From NCBI GenBank assembly GCA_946803715.1, contig CAMPET010000253.1, positions 43,336 to 107,335 on the forward strand: DNA of 64,000 nucleotides, in the 5' to 3' direction. This DNA comes from Beroe ovata. Taxonomy: Eukaryota; Ctenophora; Nuda; Beroida; Beroidae. Both the position numbers and the translations under genes were made by a program. Below, in pieces: positions 23,655 to 38,967 of this stretch. Below the pieces are notes generated by a model. It was given only the letters and a program-made list of their open reading frames with translations. It ran no database searches and was not told the origin of the DNA. Every line of letters begins with the position of its first letter. Positions within the stretch are counted from its first letter, which is position 1.

Positions 23655-23712
23655 CAAAACAAAATTCTCGACAGGGCTTATCACATTATCACAAATCATC
23701 GATCGATAACAT
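23655..23712 (-). repeat. Dispersed repeat, inverted partial copy
   Basis: AAATTCTCGACAGGG and ATCATCGATCGATAAC are the reverse complement of the family's CCCTGTCGAGAATTT and GATCGATGAT. It faces copy B, making a large imperfect inverted repeat upstream of LAMTOR5. Confidence 0.7.
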
Positions 23713-23759
23713 AACGATACTAGAAAAAGCAAAAAAGTAACTATAACTATACATTTGTC

Positions 23760-23992
23760 AGATTTTATCTGACCTCTGTTTCTCGCGCGCGGCGCGCGCG
23801 CCTTCATCGAAGGCCGAAACAGGTTTCGGCCTTCGATGAAGGCGCGCTCGCGCGGCGCGAAAAACAGGTCAGGTAACATCTGACATTCTGACAAAACATA
23901 CATTCAACATTATTAAATGTTACAAATATATTGTCATCTGACCTGTTTCTCGCGCGCGGCGCGCGAGAAACAGGTCAGGTAACATCTGACAA
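23760..23992. repeat. Two GC-rich foldback hairpins
   Basis: The first hairpin is centred at 23821-23822. CGCCTTCATCGAAGGCCGAA and its exact complement form 22-bp perfect arms, flanked by CGCGCGCGGCGCGC-type arms and TGACCTG...CAGGTCA outer arms (about 23768-23881). A second hairpin at about 23937-23975 has CTGACCTGTTTCTCGCGCG arms. CAGGTCAGGTAACATCTGAC follows both. Confidence 0.85.
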
Positions 23993-24000
23993 TGATAGTT

Positions 24001-24078
24001 CCTGTCGAGAATTTCATTTTGCGCTAGCTTATTCTCAGACAGAGCGGCTTGCATCAGCAGTTTATCATCACCAGACAA
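24001..24078 (+). repeat. Dispersed repeat, copy C (5'-truncated)
   Basis: CCTGTCGAGAATTTCATTTT, ATTCTCAGACAGAGCGGCTT and GCATCAGC...ATCACCAGACA match the family, but the CGATCGATGATAG start is missing. It directly follows the second hairpin. Confidence 0.75.
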
Positions 24079-26119
24079 TAATTGTTGTAGCCAAACTGAA
24101 AACCGCTATTTTGTATTTGGCTATTGCAATTAGCCACGTAGTTTGTGTAGATCATGCGAAACGAAATTCTCGACTTATCATCATTTCTTGACATGTATCA
24201 TCAATTCACAAGCACATTTTATAATGCTAATAGCTATCATCAATCTAATTGTCATAGAATTATCTGGTAATGGTAGTCCTTGTTGTGATGGTGGACGCTG
24301 CGGTGTTTGTAGACCCTGCTGTGATGTGGACAGTGTCAGCGTGTTCATGATGTGAAGATTAGATCATCATCAGTGATGATATGCAACTCAATTCTAACTG
24401 GAGACTTCAGTTCAGTTTGAACAGGAAGCTTGGTTAAGGTGTTTGTATCATATGCTGGAAAATAACATGTCTATCAATTTATTTGTTTCTTATTTCAGAT
24501 CTGTTGACAGGACTTTGGCAATCTGTTACAGATGATCTCTGGTATGGTTGCCAGGTATGTAGAATCATGTGCTTAATATTAGAAATTTCAAACATTTACC
24601 ATCCTATTAAACTAATTGTATTTTTCACTTTCACTGTGGTTAAAGTGAAACTGAGTAACTGACTGCAACTGATCAAAAGTAGAATATAATAATCTCTGAA
24701 TTATGACTTGAACACATTTTATCAACTGCATGCACAAAGACACCTATTGCAGTCTAATAAGCACTTGATCCAACACTATCACTTGGCTGATTCAGTTAGC
24801 ATTTGCATTATACTGGAAAAATCACCTGAAATTGTAATGATATTGAAGAGGCTTATTCCACATATTCAATTCTTTTGAATTGGCTCAGTATGTGTTCATA
24901 GCATCTAAGTTCCTATCAAAAGTGTAAATGAGCCCTTGACCATTTCAGTAGCTGAAATATGAATAGATATAAATAGTGTTTATACAAATTGATCCATTGC
25001 TAGAATGCTTCTGCTGCAGTCTAGTTACAATTAAGATGACAAAAATATACAATGTGAAATATGCAATTCTTTCATTGATAAGAGGGTAGGTAGGGTTCAC
25101 CAGAAATTTTGAATCAGGGTGCCTTATTTGTCTGGGCTTATAGAGTGGAGATAAATGCTAAAATATGGAATTAGGCTTTTCAATAATAACCATTTATGTT
25201 TCATGGTGATTCAACACTCCACATGTGGTCATGTGGTAAGTATTCAGATTGTAACCAGCAATGCAGTACACTTGTGCATTTCCCTTAACACAATCCTGTG
25301 GTTCCGGTCAGCACAAGAATATTCCCTCCAGCATACTACAACTAGATGAATGAATGATGGAGCAAGCACCCTCTACATGTATAAGTATATCACATTACAG
25401 GGAAGATTAATGTTTATAAATTGCCGCCAACTCTACAGTCTTCATTGATTGAAACCATGTTGTTATCGCATAACTAGATGATGTTGGAATAAAGTTGAGT
25501 AATATCAACAGTGATTAATTCACATGTCATGGCAATAGGCAGGCCATGTCTGTTACCATGGTGCCATGTCCCATAGAAGTGACCAATCAAAGTGCATTGA
25601 AATATGAACTCAATTTCTTTAAATGCCACTTCCACTTAATCCTATGTCACGACAACTACCTGTCAAGTATTTCAAATATACAGTGGTGGAAAGACCTAGC
25701 AGCTAATAAAAGACTTAACAGTATCAATCCAATAGTTGGTACACCTTATTTTCAGCACTTGTTGCGCTATTCTTGCAATGAATATATAAACGTTTTGATC
25801 ACTATTGCAGTCTGCGTTTCAATGAATTATAGGTTTATTGTGAAATGTTGATTGACTAGTTGCACAATGAATTGAATTAATTCATGAATGACATTTTGAA
25901 TCCGTCAGATGACTTGAATTGTACAATGTACAGAATATTTATGCAAATGTCTATCTACAGAATGTTCATGCAAAGAACTGATACACAGGGAACTGTTGAA
26001 GCCACAAGAAGTGCTATGTGATTAATCCACAGAATCCTGTATCACGTTCATGCATACCGATATATAATATGCTCCTTTTTTCCTGACAGAATCTGACATA
26101 TCTTTACTTAGCCGAAGAC

Positions 26120-28206
26120 ATGTCCGAACCACAAAGCCGAAGCCGTCACAGTCCAAGTGACAACCGATCCTCTGACCGAGGGGAGAGAAAGAGGGCATGG
26201 AGAGATGATGGTGACAACGAAGAGAGAGGTAGAGGAGGTGGGAGAGATGATAGAGGACCCAAGGTAGAGGCAAATCTTTATCATTGGCTCTTATTAACTC
26301 ATTACCATACTTGGGTATTATGATCTGAGACGAACTTAATTCCATTCAACTTATTACATTGGTGATGTTTATTTCAGCTCATGAAGCCTGGAGCTCTTGG
26401 GATGAAAGTTCTCGTGCCCAACTCTCTGGTTGGTGCTATCATCGGCAAAGGAGGAGAGGAGATGAAAAAACTGAAAGAGGAAAGCAATTGCTTTATCAGG
26501 CTATCACAGGTACTAAAGGCAACCCATCGTTCCATAGGATTCGAATGTGCTTGAGTTCATTGATCTGTATTTTAACTCTATCATGTCTACAGAACGACAA
26601 GTACTTTCCAAATACAAACGAGAGACCGTGTTACGTCGAGGGCGTGCCAGAGGACATTGTCAAAGCTATCAAGGTGATGCAAGAGAAGCTCATCAACGAT
26701 AACCCAAGAAGAGGTATGTAAGAATTGCCTGAAACTTTTTCAATCGCCCGAAAAGTTTGTAAATGACATGTGCCAGCCTCTTGGTTGAACTAAACAACCC
26801 CTCTATCTTCTCAGGACCAAGTATCGACGATAACCGGAAGAAGCTGTGCAAGATAATTGTAGGGTCCAATGCTGCCGGCAAGACGATTGGAAAGGGTGGT
26901 GAGAACGTGAAGAGACTGAACAGTGAGCACAGCGTTTGGGTGAAAGTGATGGGCCGCGATGATTCCATACCTGGGTTGGAGGAAAGGACAGTCACCATTA
27001 GTGGAGAACTGGAAAACACCTTGAAGGCAGTGCAAGACGTGAGTAACGATAAATCTAGATGTCAATCTTAGTATTTCGGACTTAATAGTATGACTAACGG
27101 AGCTTATGACTTATCGACGATCAAAAAATTATAAATTATCGCGAATCAAAAAATTATAAATTTGCAGATACTGGAAATGTCTGCCGGTTTGACTAACGGA
27201 GGAACAGACAAAAACCTTGACTATGATCACTTCAACATGGTAGGCGGTAATAACTTCAATCAGGGGGGATACGGTGGAAATAACTATAATCAGGGTGGAA
27301 ACTTTGGAAACAATCAACAAGGGGTAGGATTCGACAAAACCTATGATTTTGTTCAATGTAATACTGTATCCTTTTCCTTCTTTTCCAATAACTTATTTGA
27401 CACACTTCTTTATCCAGTTCAACCAAGGAGGGAACATGGGAGGCAGATCAGGACCTCCTGGACCCAATATGGGTCGGTCTGGAAGCATGGGGCCTGGACC
27501 GAACATGGGCCCTGGAAACCAGGGCTACAATAACATGGGAGGGGGACCAGCACCAAGTGGTAACAACATGGGCCCTGGTATGGGTCAGGGTGGTAACTAC
27601 AACCAAAGCGGACCACCTGTGCAGCAGTACAACGCCCAGGGTCCTCCGCAACCATCCGGTCAATACCAAGGCAATGTCCAGCAGTACCCACCAAGCAACA
27701 ATAGCAACAATGGCAACAACAACAGTGGCAATAGTAGCAACATCCCGATACAGCAGTATCCTGGAGGAAGTGGTAGCGGGCCGCAGTCTGGTGGTTATGG
27801 TGGTGGACAAGGGGGTGGTGGATACAACCAGCAACAACCAGGATACAACAATCAGATGGGAGGTGGACAGTTCAACCAGGGACCAGGTGGATTTAACTCG
27901 GGACCAGGTGGAAGCAACCCACCTGGTGGATACAACCAGGGTCAGGGTGGATACAATAATCAAGGTGGAGGCTACAACAACTCATCTCAAGGTGGTTACC
28001 AAGGAGGTAACCAGGGTTACCAAGGTGGTAATCAGCAGGGAGGTGACTACCAAGGAGGAAACCAGGGTGGTAACTACCAGGGCGGACGAGGTGGTTTCCA
28101 GGGTGGTCGTGGTGGTAATCAGAGTTCTGGTGGAAGAGGCAACTTCAGAGGTAACAATCGTGGAGGAAACAGGGGTGGAAGAGGCGCACGTGGAAATTCC
28201 AACTAA
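26120..28206 (+). CDS. Two-KH-domain RNA-binding protein with RGG/Gln-Gly tail (Nova/PCBP/hnRNP K-like)
   Basis: A nucleic-acid-binding protein, probably acting in mRNA processing. Exons are 26120-26263, 26378-26509, 26593-26713, 26815-27038, 27168-27323 and 27418-28206, all in phase, giving 521 aa. Residues 1-48 are Arg/Ser/Asp/Gly-rich. KH1 (about 50-130) has the GxxG loop as IIGKGGEEM. KH2 (about 138-210) has TIGKGGENV. From about 215 to the end the chain is low-complexity: NQGG/YGG repeats, PNMGPG repeats, then YQGGNQ and a C-terminal RGG block (GGRGGFQGGRGG). KH1 continues with FPNTNERPCYVEG, close to the FPGTTERV pattern of Nova and PCBP proteins. An acceptor-like tttacttag lies 8 nt before the ATG. 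It is the first of four tightly spaced plus-strand genes. The exact orthology is not settled. Confidence 0.9.
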
Positions 28207-28679
28207 AATTCTGTGTGACGGACATGGCTCATTATCATGTGTTTTATTGCAGCTTTGTGCTGTGTTTATTGTCGGTATCACCTTCTTTTACTACCTCGTA
28301 TCTTGTTTGTTCGCAGACAATGCTCTGGGAATAGTGACTGGCTGGTTAGTGCTCACAGATTAAAAATATAATCCTTAGCAAGATATTGCCATAAGAGATA
28401 ACTGTTATCTTAGTAATATTATGATCTAACACGCGAGAACTGGCCAAATTCGGCACCTATTTGTTCAAATATCTTGCAATGATATTGTTAATGTAACAAT
28501 CGCAAATTTAACTACCAATTCCTTTTTATACATTTCAATGTGAGTATCATTCGTTGTTCTGGGCTGTTTCCTGATTCCTCATAAATGACCTAAGAGCTGT
28601 TTCAGAATTACACCACAGTTTGTATTCTCAAACTATGTAAGATGTCTAACATATTCACATAGCTGAATGTTACTGTAGG

Positions 28680-30478
28680 ATGTTGCGTTTGGGAGCTGGC
28701 AGCAAAAGGAAATGTGTTACGGAACCTCAAGAAACCATTGAGATTTCTGTACCCACAACAGATAGCGCTCTCACAGAATCGGAGAGACTTCAGAATGAAC
28801 TGTTTGGTGTCATTGATCAGCAATTTGAACAAAAGGAGGAACTATCTCAAAATGGTAAGCTGAGTTTCAACCTTGGTATACCTGAGTTTTGAGTTTTCGG
28901 CTTTGCGCCCTCTTGTATAGACATTCAGATTTAAGAAAGAATATTTGAAGCTTGTCCATTATATTTCAGAACGGGGGCTGTTTGTTTTGGACAGAGGTGG
29001 AGCGAAGGGTCCAGTGTGGCAGGATGAAGAGGAAGAAGAGAGGGAAATAGCGATAGGGGATGGGAACATAACCAAGAAACTGAAAACAAGTGATGAGGAC
29101 GGAGTTTTCACAGGGAACCGCCTTGAGGGCAAACTCAGGAATCAGGTATATAATGTTGATATATCGTGCACTATTGACTCGCTGGTTGAGTGATTATAAC
29201 GGTTATCCTGACAACGACCGCAGTTCAAGAAGATCCACGGGACTCCAACATGGACTTCCCGTGAAACAGCCACGCAATCTACAATCCTATCAACTGCGGG
29301 TCACATGACACAACCTAGAAAGTCCCTGCCTCCTACCAAACTCACTGTCAGTCGGTGTAAGAATCTCAACTCCCGCAAACCAGCCAAGTGTGTGGTCAAG
29401 TCGATGGAGTTTCACCCTGGTGCTCGGGTCGGATTTGTTGCCGGTTATTCCAAATCATTGGACCTATTCGAGGTGGATGGAGAAAATAACAAGCATCTTC
29501 ACCGACACCACTTTACCAACTTCCCTGTCGATTGTGCCAGATTCACTCGTGATGGTAGTGAAATTATCCTGGGATCCAAGAGACCGCACTTCTACACATT
29601 CGACCTGAACAAGTGTACTGCCACTAAGATAGCAGGAATCCGGAACCGACCCAATGTACACTACAAGAACTTCGTTACATCATCGGACGGCGTGTTTCTT
29701 GGATTCCAGGGTCAAGAAGGCATGTTTGCCGTGTTCAGTGCTAAAGATAAGCAGCTAGTGAAGTGTATCTCGCATAGGACAAGGATAAACTGCAGCTCCT
29801 TCCTCACGGATACTGAATTTGTGACAGCTGGTTACGGTGGATTTTGTACCTTGTGGGACATCAGAACCTGGAAACCTGTCAGCGAATTCCAGGTAACAAT
29901 TATTCACAGTTATGGATAATGGATGTTTGAAATTATGCCAATCTTTTGATGAGCCGAATGCTTCTCTAACCACTATCCGTGCAGGATGATGGCGCACTGC
30001 ACGTTACATCACTGACCCACAACGACCGCCGTCTTGCCATTGGCAGTGATAGTGGTGTCGTTAATATCTACAACAAGGATGACATCCATAAAACTCGTGC
30101 CAAACCGGCGAGGGCTGTTATGAATCTCACCACTGAAATTGATAACATAACTTTCAACTCTACTGGGGAACTTCTAGCTATCTCAAGCAAGGTAATGGTT
30201 ACATTTTCAGGGTTCTTGCAGACAGTTTTTGATACATGAATCCTATTCTAGTGATGTTTTTCTATTTACCCGCTAATCTCGCATTGCAGGAGCTGAAAGA
30301 CTCACTACGACTAATTAACATGCACACCCTACACTGCGTACCAAATTGGCCGACTGCCAACACCCCACTGGCACATGTCACTGCAGTGAACTTCTCGCCT
30401 AATTCTGGGTACCTTGGTATCGGTAACACCAAGGGAAAGGCTCTACTCTACAAATTGACTCATTATCCTGACTACTGA
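28680..30478 (+). CDS. UTP18: UTP18 (WDR50), small-subunit processome WD40 protein
   Basis: A nucleolar U3 snoRNP (UtpB) component needed for 18S rRNA maturation. Exons are 28680-28854, 28970-29145, 29224-29892, 29985-30191 and 30290-30478, giving 471 aa in continuous phase, somewhat shorter than the human protein (about 556). The N-terminal third is charged and acidic (QDEEEEEREIAI). A WD40 propeller follows, with VKSMEFHPGARVGF, NFPVDCARFTRDGSEII, FVTAGYGGFCTLWDIRTW, LAIGSDSGVVNIYNKDD and KARAVMNL-type segments. It ends NFSPNSGYLGIGNTKGKALL-YKLTHYPDY, the characteristic UTP18 C-terminus. A gtag sits immediately before the ATG. The gene starts 473 bp after the KH gene and CTNNBL1 follows after 306 bp. 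Confidence 0.94.
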
Positions 30479-30784
30479 AGACTCCGGATTCTAGGCTGTG
30501 ATTTTTTGCAAATGGGGTTAATTTATTTCAATTTGACTATGAAACAGTTGTTGGTGAACTTTTATTAGCAAAGTGTACATTAGTATTTGGTTCTTTTATT
30601 TTATCAAATGGTTCTACAGTGTTTTCATCGCAGTTATTTCTGCATTATGTGCAATGATATCTACGAATAGCAATCTTTTCTCTTAGGTAGTAACTGCAAT
30701 CTGTATTCAGTGAACAACAAACATATTTTCATAGTTGGATGAATTTTCATTGAAATTGTGCTATCAGGTTGGCGAACTCACATC

Positions 30785-32434
30785 ATGGATATTGAAGAAC
30801 TGCTCGATTTCCAGCCTGCAAAGACGTTCAAGCGTGGACCTGACGGGGATCCGGATGGGGACTATGAGAGTATGTTCAAGAGACGTGCCGTTGAGGCACC
30901 ACAGAAGAAAAACTACGAGGACATGACAGATGAGGAGAGACTGGCCCTGGTTATGGAACTCGAGGAGGATAAAACTGCTGAAATGGAGGAGGGAACTGTC
31001 AGAAAAATGGTCCTCAACCTGGAAAAGAAGCACGCCAAAAACCAGGAGTTGAGGATCAAGCACTCGGAACATCCTGAAAAGTTCATGGACAGTGAGATAG
31101 AGTTGCATGTTGAGATAGGAAACTGCCTGAGCATTGCAACTCAACCCCAGATGTATCCAGTGTTTGTGGATTGTGGTGGTATCACACTCGTCATATCCCT
31201 CCTCACCCACTCAAACAGTGATATTGTCCTCGGAGTTGTGGACTTACTCCATGAACTAACTGATACAGACATTATCAGTGAGGCTATGGATGCGGGACAG
31301 GTGCTGGTCGATGCTCTTGTGAAGAATCAGATAATGTCAGTCTTATTGCAAGTGTTGGAATCCCTTGACGAGAAGAATGAAGACGAGGCTAAGGGTCTTC
31401 ACAATGTTCTGGGTATTGCAGAGAATTTGGTGGAATCAGATGCAGATTTGGCCGAGCACGCCTTCAAACACGGACTGTTGCAGTGGATTCTAAACAGACT
31501 GAAAACGCGATCATTCGATGCAAACAAGTTATACTGCTCTGAACTTTTAGCAGTACTTTTACAATCGTCCATCTCTAACCGAGCATCTCTGGGTGATATT
31601 GAGGGTATTGACACCATGCTCCAAGCTCTTGCCCTGTACAAGAGAAGAAATCCACAAATTGCTGAGGAGCAGGAAATGATGCACAACCTGTTTGACAGTC
31701 TCTGTCTGTCACTCCTTGCTCCGGCCAATAGGGACATATTTCTGAAGGGTGAGGGAGTTGAATTGATGATCCTCATGTTGAGGGAAAAGAAGATGTCTCG
31801 CCCTCCGGCCCTCAAGGTGCTGAACTTCGCTTTACAGGGCGATGAGGGAATCAATTGTTGTGCCAAGTTCATTGATGTGTACGGGTTGAGATCTCTTTTT
31901 CCGTGTTTCATGAAAACCCCTGGGAAGAGGGCCAAGCGGGGAGGGTTTAGTGAGTTAGAATGGGTTGAACATGTCACATCCATCATATCTCATCTCCTGA
32001 GGAATACTTCAGGCTCCCAACTACAGCGACTCATGAACAAGTTTGTGGAAGATGACCACCTAAAGGTTGACAGACTCATTGAACTCCATCTCTACTACCT
32101 GGGACGAGCCAATGCAGTAGACGAAGAGATACGAGAAGAGAAGGAAATGATAGACGAGGACGATCTAGATGAAGAAAAGGAAAACGAGTTTTACATGAAA
32201 CGCTTGGATGCCGGACTCTTCACTCTTCAGAGATTGAACTACATTCTTCTCAGTATTAGTACTGCTGGTATCACATCAATTGTGGATCGGGTGAAACAGT
32301 TGCTCACACTAAAAGGCGAGACTCTGCAGCCTATCAAGGATATTATGAAGGAGTACGCTGATAGTTTAGGCGATGATGTCAATAAGGCTAACGAGGAGAA
32401 ACTAAATATCACACACATGATTAATCAATTATAG
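30785..32434 (+). CDS. CTNNBL1: CTNNBL1 (beta-catenin-like protein 1), spliceosome-associated ARM protein
   Basis: A nuclear armadillo-repeat protein of the Prp19/CDC5L spliceosomal complex. It is a single uninterrupted frame of 549 aa (human about 563). The start MDIEELLDFQPAK matches the family's N-terminus; the ATG at 30758 would add nine unrelated residues, and an acceptor-like ctatcag lies between the two. The acidic N-terminal region with KNQELRIK and HPEKFMDSEIEL is followed by ARM repeats, including VVDLLHELTD, FDANKLYCSELLAVLLQ, EEQEMMHNLFDSL and REKKMSRPPALKVL. The C-terminal FYMKRLDAGLFTLQ segment is typical. It is intronless, whereas its neighbours have 4-11 introns, so it has lost introns or passed through a retrocopy; its position in the cluster favours loss. 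Confidence 0.96.
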   Translation: MDIEELLDFQPAKTFKRGPDGDPDGDYESMFKRRAVEAPQKKNYEDMTDEERLALVMELEEDKTAEMEEGTVRKMVLNLEKKHAKNQELRIKHSEHPEKFMDSEIELHVEIGNCLSIATQPQMYPVFVDCGGITLVISLLTHSNSDIVLGVVDLLHELTDTDIISEAMDAGQVLVDALVKNQIMSVLLQVLESLDEKNEDEAKGLHNVLGIAENLVESDADLAEHAFKHGLLQWILNRLKTRSFDANKLYCSELLAVLLQSSISNRASLGDIEGIDTMLQALALYKRRNPQIAEEQEMMHNLFDSLCLSLLAPANRDIFLKGEGVELMILMLREKKMSRPPALKVLNFALQGDEGINCCAKFIDVYGLRSLFPCFMKTPGKRAKRGGFSELEWVEHVTSIISHLLRNTSGSQLQRLMNKFVEDDHLKVDRLIELHLYYLGRANAVDEEIREEKEMIDEDDLDEEKENEFYMKRLDAGLFTLQRLNYILLSISTAGITSIVDRVKQLLTLKGETLQPIKDIMKEYADSLGDDVNKANEEKLNITHMINQL

Positions 32435-32866
32435 CAGGATAACCGATAATGGTGTGAATTCCTCCTAACGAAGAGTGTTTCAGCTCAAGGAATTGACGAC
32501 TCACGGCTGGACGCTTATTTCAGTCGTTGTTTTTGTAACAACGAGTCTGATTCTCAGTGGTGACCTCATGTGGATATTAGTGATGTGTTGTAAGCTTTGG
32601 AAAGTTGCGGTGGGCCGTGTTGACAAGTTTTATTCATTTATTTATTTGTAATTTTGTATTTTATGATCACAAATTTTTGAGTTATGACGGCCTATAACTC
32701 TTCAGACGTGATGTCTAAATTGATCACATGATCTTTGTCATTCTTCTTGTGTTCCTGAATGAAAACTACATCTCTCGACTCGTTATTTTCATGAACATGA
32801 TCAATTCGATTTCATGAAGCTAACCATATAGTCACATTAACCTGTTCGTTCTCCCCCATAGCCACG

Positions 32867-36722
<3,856 letters not shown>

Positions 36723-37072
36723 AGATGCTCGCAAATTGATTTTAGTTTTGAAGTCCTTATGAAAGGGTACAATGACAAACCTCCTTCATTTTAATCTTAA
36801 TTTCCGTTCCCCGTTTCTCCAAATTCTAGTTCACGTATATGTCGTATCCTCTTATTTCTCAACTATTCTCTAATGAAGTATGTTAAACCTAATTACCTAC
36901 CTCTTACCTCTCTATGCTTTATTAACAGAACATTTTAACATATATTCCTCGAATTTGATAGACATATTTTACACTGGACAAAGCATTTTGAAAAATTAGA
37001 TGTGACAAGCATTTCTTGAAATTTTCAAACAAAAATTCGTTGTTCTTAATCAAATTGTGTTTTTGGCAATGT

Positions 37073-38137
37073 TTATGAGCGAGGACATTGGCATGCAAAT
37101 GGTCGTCGTCTTCTCTTATTCGAATGGAATGAATCATCGAATTCGCCCCACCTAGAGAAGGCAACACTATTCTGCCCATCTGAACCACGCAGGAAGGATG
37201 CATTATCTTCGCCGGCCTTTGTACGCCAGGGCACGTTCCATTTGCCATTGTTAACCAGCTTGCCGTTAAGCCATCTGAACTCACCCTCTCTCTTCAAATC
37301 GTTGCCGCCAAGCCACACCCAGTTTTGTGGATCGAATGTCCTCAATCCTTTGGCAGCTGGTCCCAGGAAGTACTTGATTGCCTGTTTCATTTCCTTAACA
37401 TCCTGTCTATTTTTTACCATTGCTAATTGGAGTCCTGCTTTTTCACACGCCACTCTAGCTGCATCCCATGGCAGATAGCGGTTTGACAGGATGTACTTTC
37501 CATTGTAATCACATGCGAATAAATGCTCTTCGAAAGCCCATCCATCGTCCCAAAACCCCTCTGAGTCTACTCTCATCTGGTTTTGGTAGCAACCTCCAAT
37601 CCTCTTGCAGCCATTGGTGCTCTTGAGATAGCGCTGGTCCGGTTGCTTTCCCTTACCCCGGGGCCAGTTGCTATATTCAGTCGGGGAACTGTTGGTTCCG
37701 ATCCACTTCCACTCCCCTGCTTTATAGTTCTTTGCTTCCTTCTTATTCTTCCCCTTCACTTGAGTATTCTCCACTTTCTGTAATCCAGTCCAAATCCAGT
37801 TTCCCGTTTCGAATGCTCCTGTCGGTCGGTCTGCTTCCTTCACTGCCACGTCGTAAAGCAGCATGAGATTTGCTGTCTTTGTTCTGCTGTCAAGCGTGAC
37901 CAGGTTACTTTTCCTCGACTTCCCTATGCTGAACTTTGAACACTCCTTATCTGCACCTTCGTAGTTTCGTGGCGAGGTGAATAGTGCCATTTCACAGGTC
38001 GCATAGATGTTGTTGGATAGTCCTTCTAACAGGTTTCTCAACCCCTTCACCTCACCAATTCCGTAGTACCTCCTTTTAGTTCTATTAGTCAACGCAAGGC
38101 AAGTAACGAGGGTCAGGACCAAAAGAAACTTAAACAT
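37073..38137 (-). CDS. Secreted protein with two C-type lectin domains, copy 1
   Basis: A single-exon 354-aa protein with a cleavable signal peptide (MFKFLLVLTLVTCLALT). There are two C-type-lectin-like folds. The first (about 50-200) has ATCEMALF, NWIWTGLQKVE and WKWIGTNSSPTEYSNW. The second (about 205-350) has WDAARVACEKAGLQLAMV, NWVWLGGNDLKREGEFRWLNG, a DNASFL segment and the end PFACQCP. No clear EPN or QPD sugar-specificity triplet is seen, so calcium-dependent sugar binding is not assured. The C-terminal KRRRRPFACQCP is shared with the paralog at 41685. The gene converges on DHX15 (350 bp apart) and lies beyond the C2CD3 3' end on the same strand. The family call is firm; the function is not known. 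Confidence 0.88.
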   Translation of the reverse strand: MFKFLLVLTLVTCLALTNRTKRRYYGIGEVKGLRNLLEGLSNNIYATCEMALFTSPRNYEGADKECSKFSIGKSRKSNLVTLDSRTKTANLMLLYDVAVKEADRPTGAFETGNWIWTGLQKVENTQVKGKNKKEAKNYKAGEWKWIGTNSSPTEYSNWPRGKGKQPDQRYLKSTNGCKRIGGCYQNQMRVDSEGFWDDGWAFEEHLFACDYNGKYILSNRYLPWDAARVACEKAGLQLAMVKNRQDVKEMKQAIKYFLGPAAKGLRTFDPQNWVWLGGNDLKREGEFRWLNGKLVNNGKWNVPWRTKAGEDNASFLRGSDGQNSVAFSRWGEFDDSFHSNKRRRRPFACQCPRS

Positions 38138-38967
38138 CGCTTAATCAGAAATGTTCCAAAATACAAGTAAACTTCCAGTTGCAGAAACAGTAGGGAACTA
38201 ATTAACATGTAGGGGATACTTTGCCCGATTGAAGAACTGGCAATTTATTTGATTGTTAACAATTTTGTTGTCCTGCCTGAGCTGATGCGCGATGTGACGC
38301 TATGAAAAGAAAGCCTTGAATGGAAAGCTAGCGAGAAAATAGTGTCCTCAACCAATTCTCATGTTTATGAAAACTGAATCACACACCGCTCGAAATTCGG
38401 TGAGTGCTCAATAGGAATCTCGATCTCATGTATGTAACTTATAGAATCCGGATTACTATCCAATTAGCGCGCTCGTAGGATATTACGCGCTAGCTCTGAT
38501 TGTCCAACGTCAAATTGGATTTTCATGGTAAAATGTTTTTGCGCCTTACAGCAATGGTTAAATTGTTTGGTACCGATGATGAAAAAATGACGTAACATAA
38601 CGAAAAGAAGAAATTCGAACGATATCGAACAAATAATACTTGGTTTCACGATGAATGAATAAGTTGAAAAACAATGTATATCGCACTATGGAACTATACA
38701 TATCATATTTACATGGCTTATAATTTACATTTATTTCAAATACGTTACGAATAATTTGATGTAAAATAACAATAGATCAAAATCAAGTGAAAATATTGGG
38801 TAAAAAGTACGCTATTATAAATGAAAGTTGCTGTCTCATAAATATTGTGGCGTATATATGGCTAGATTCATAAATAAAAACATGCAATTTACTGATATAA
38901 CGTTTAAAAAGGGGTATGGATATTGGATACCTATTTTAAAAGAAGTCTTAGCACTACTTTGAAACAA
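38138..38967. other. 830-bp spacer between lectin gene 1 and C2CD3 3' end
   Basis: AT-rich sequence with no coding signal. It must contain the C2CD3 3'UTR and the promoter of lectin gene 1. Confidence 0.5.

Larger units (their letters stand above)
23195..26119. other. Intergenic region between LAMTOR5 and the KH gene
   Basis: A divergent promoter region. The LAMTOR5 side (23470-24190) is packed with dispersed-repeat copies and GC-rich hairpins. From 24200 to 26119 no convincing exon is seen. Two short exon-like pieces (minus 24454-24345, plus 24508-24554) are noted elsewhere but not called. Confidence 0.55.

Noticed and set aside
24143-24355. 70-aa plus-strand ORF with a Cys-rich end (CCDGGRCGVCRPCC)
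   Set aside because: The first part overlaps repeat-derived sequence. There is no homologous pattern, and a single short Cys cluster is not enough to call a peptide gene.
27419-28363. Long ORFs in other frames over the KH gene's low-complexity tail
   Set aside because: They are shadows of Gly/Gln/Asn codon repeats; the RGG reading continues the KH domains in phase.
30758-30784. Upstream ATG giving nine more residues to CTNNBL1
   Set aside because: The conserved family start is MDIEELL at 30785, and an acceptor-like CAG lies between the two ATGs.
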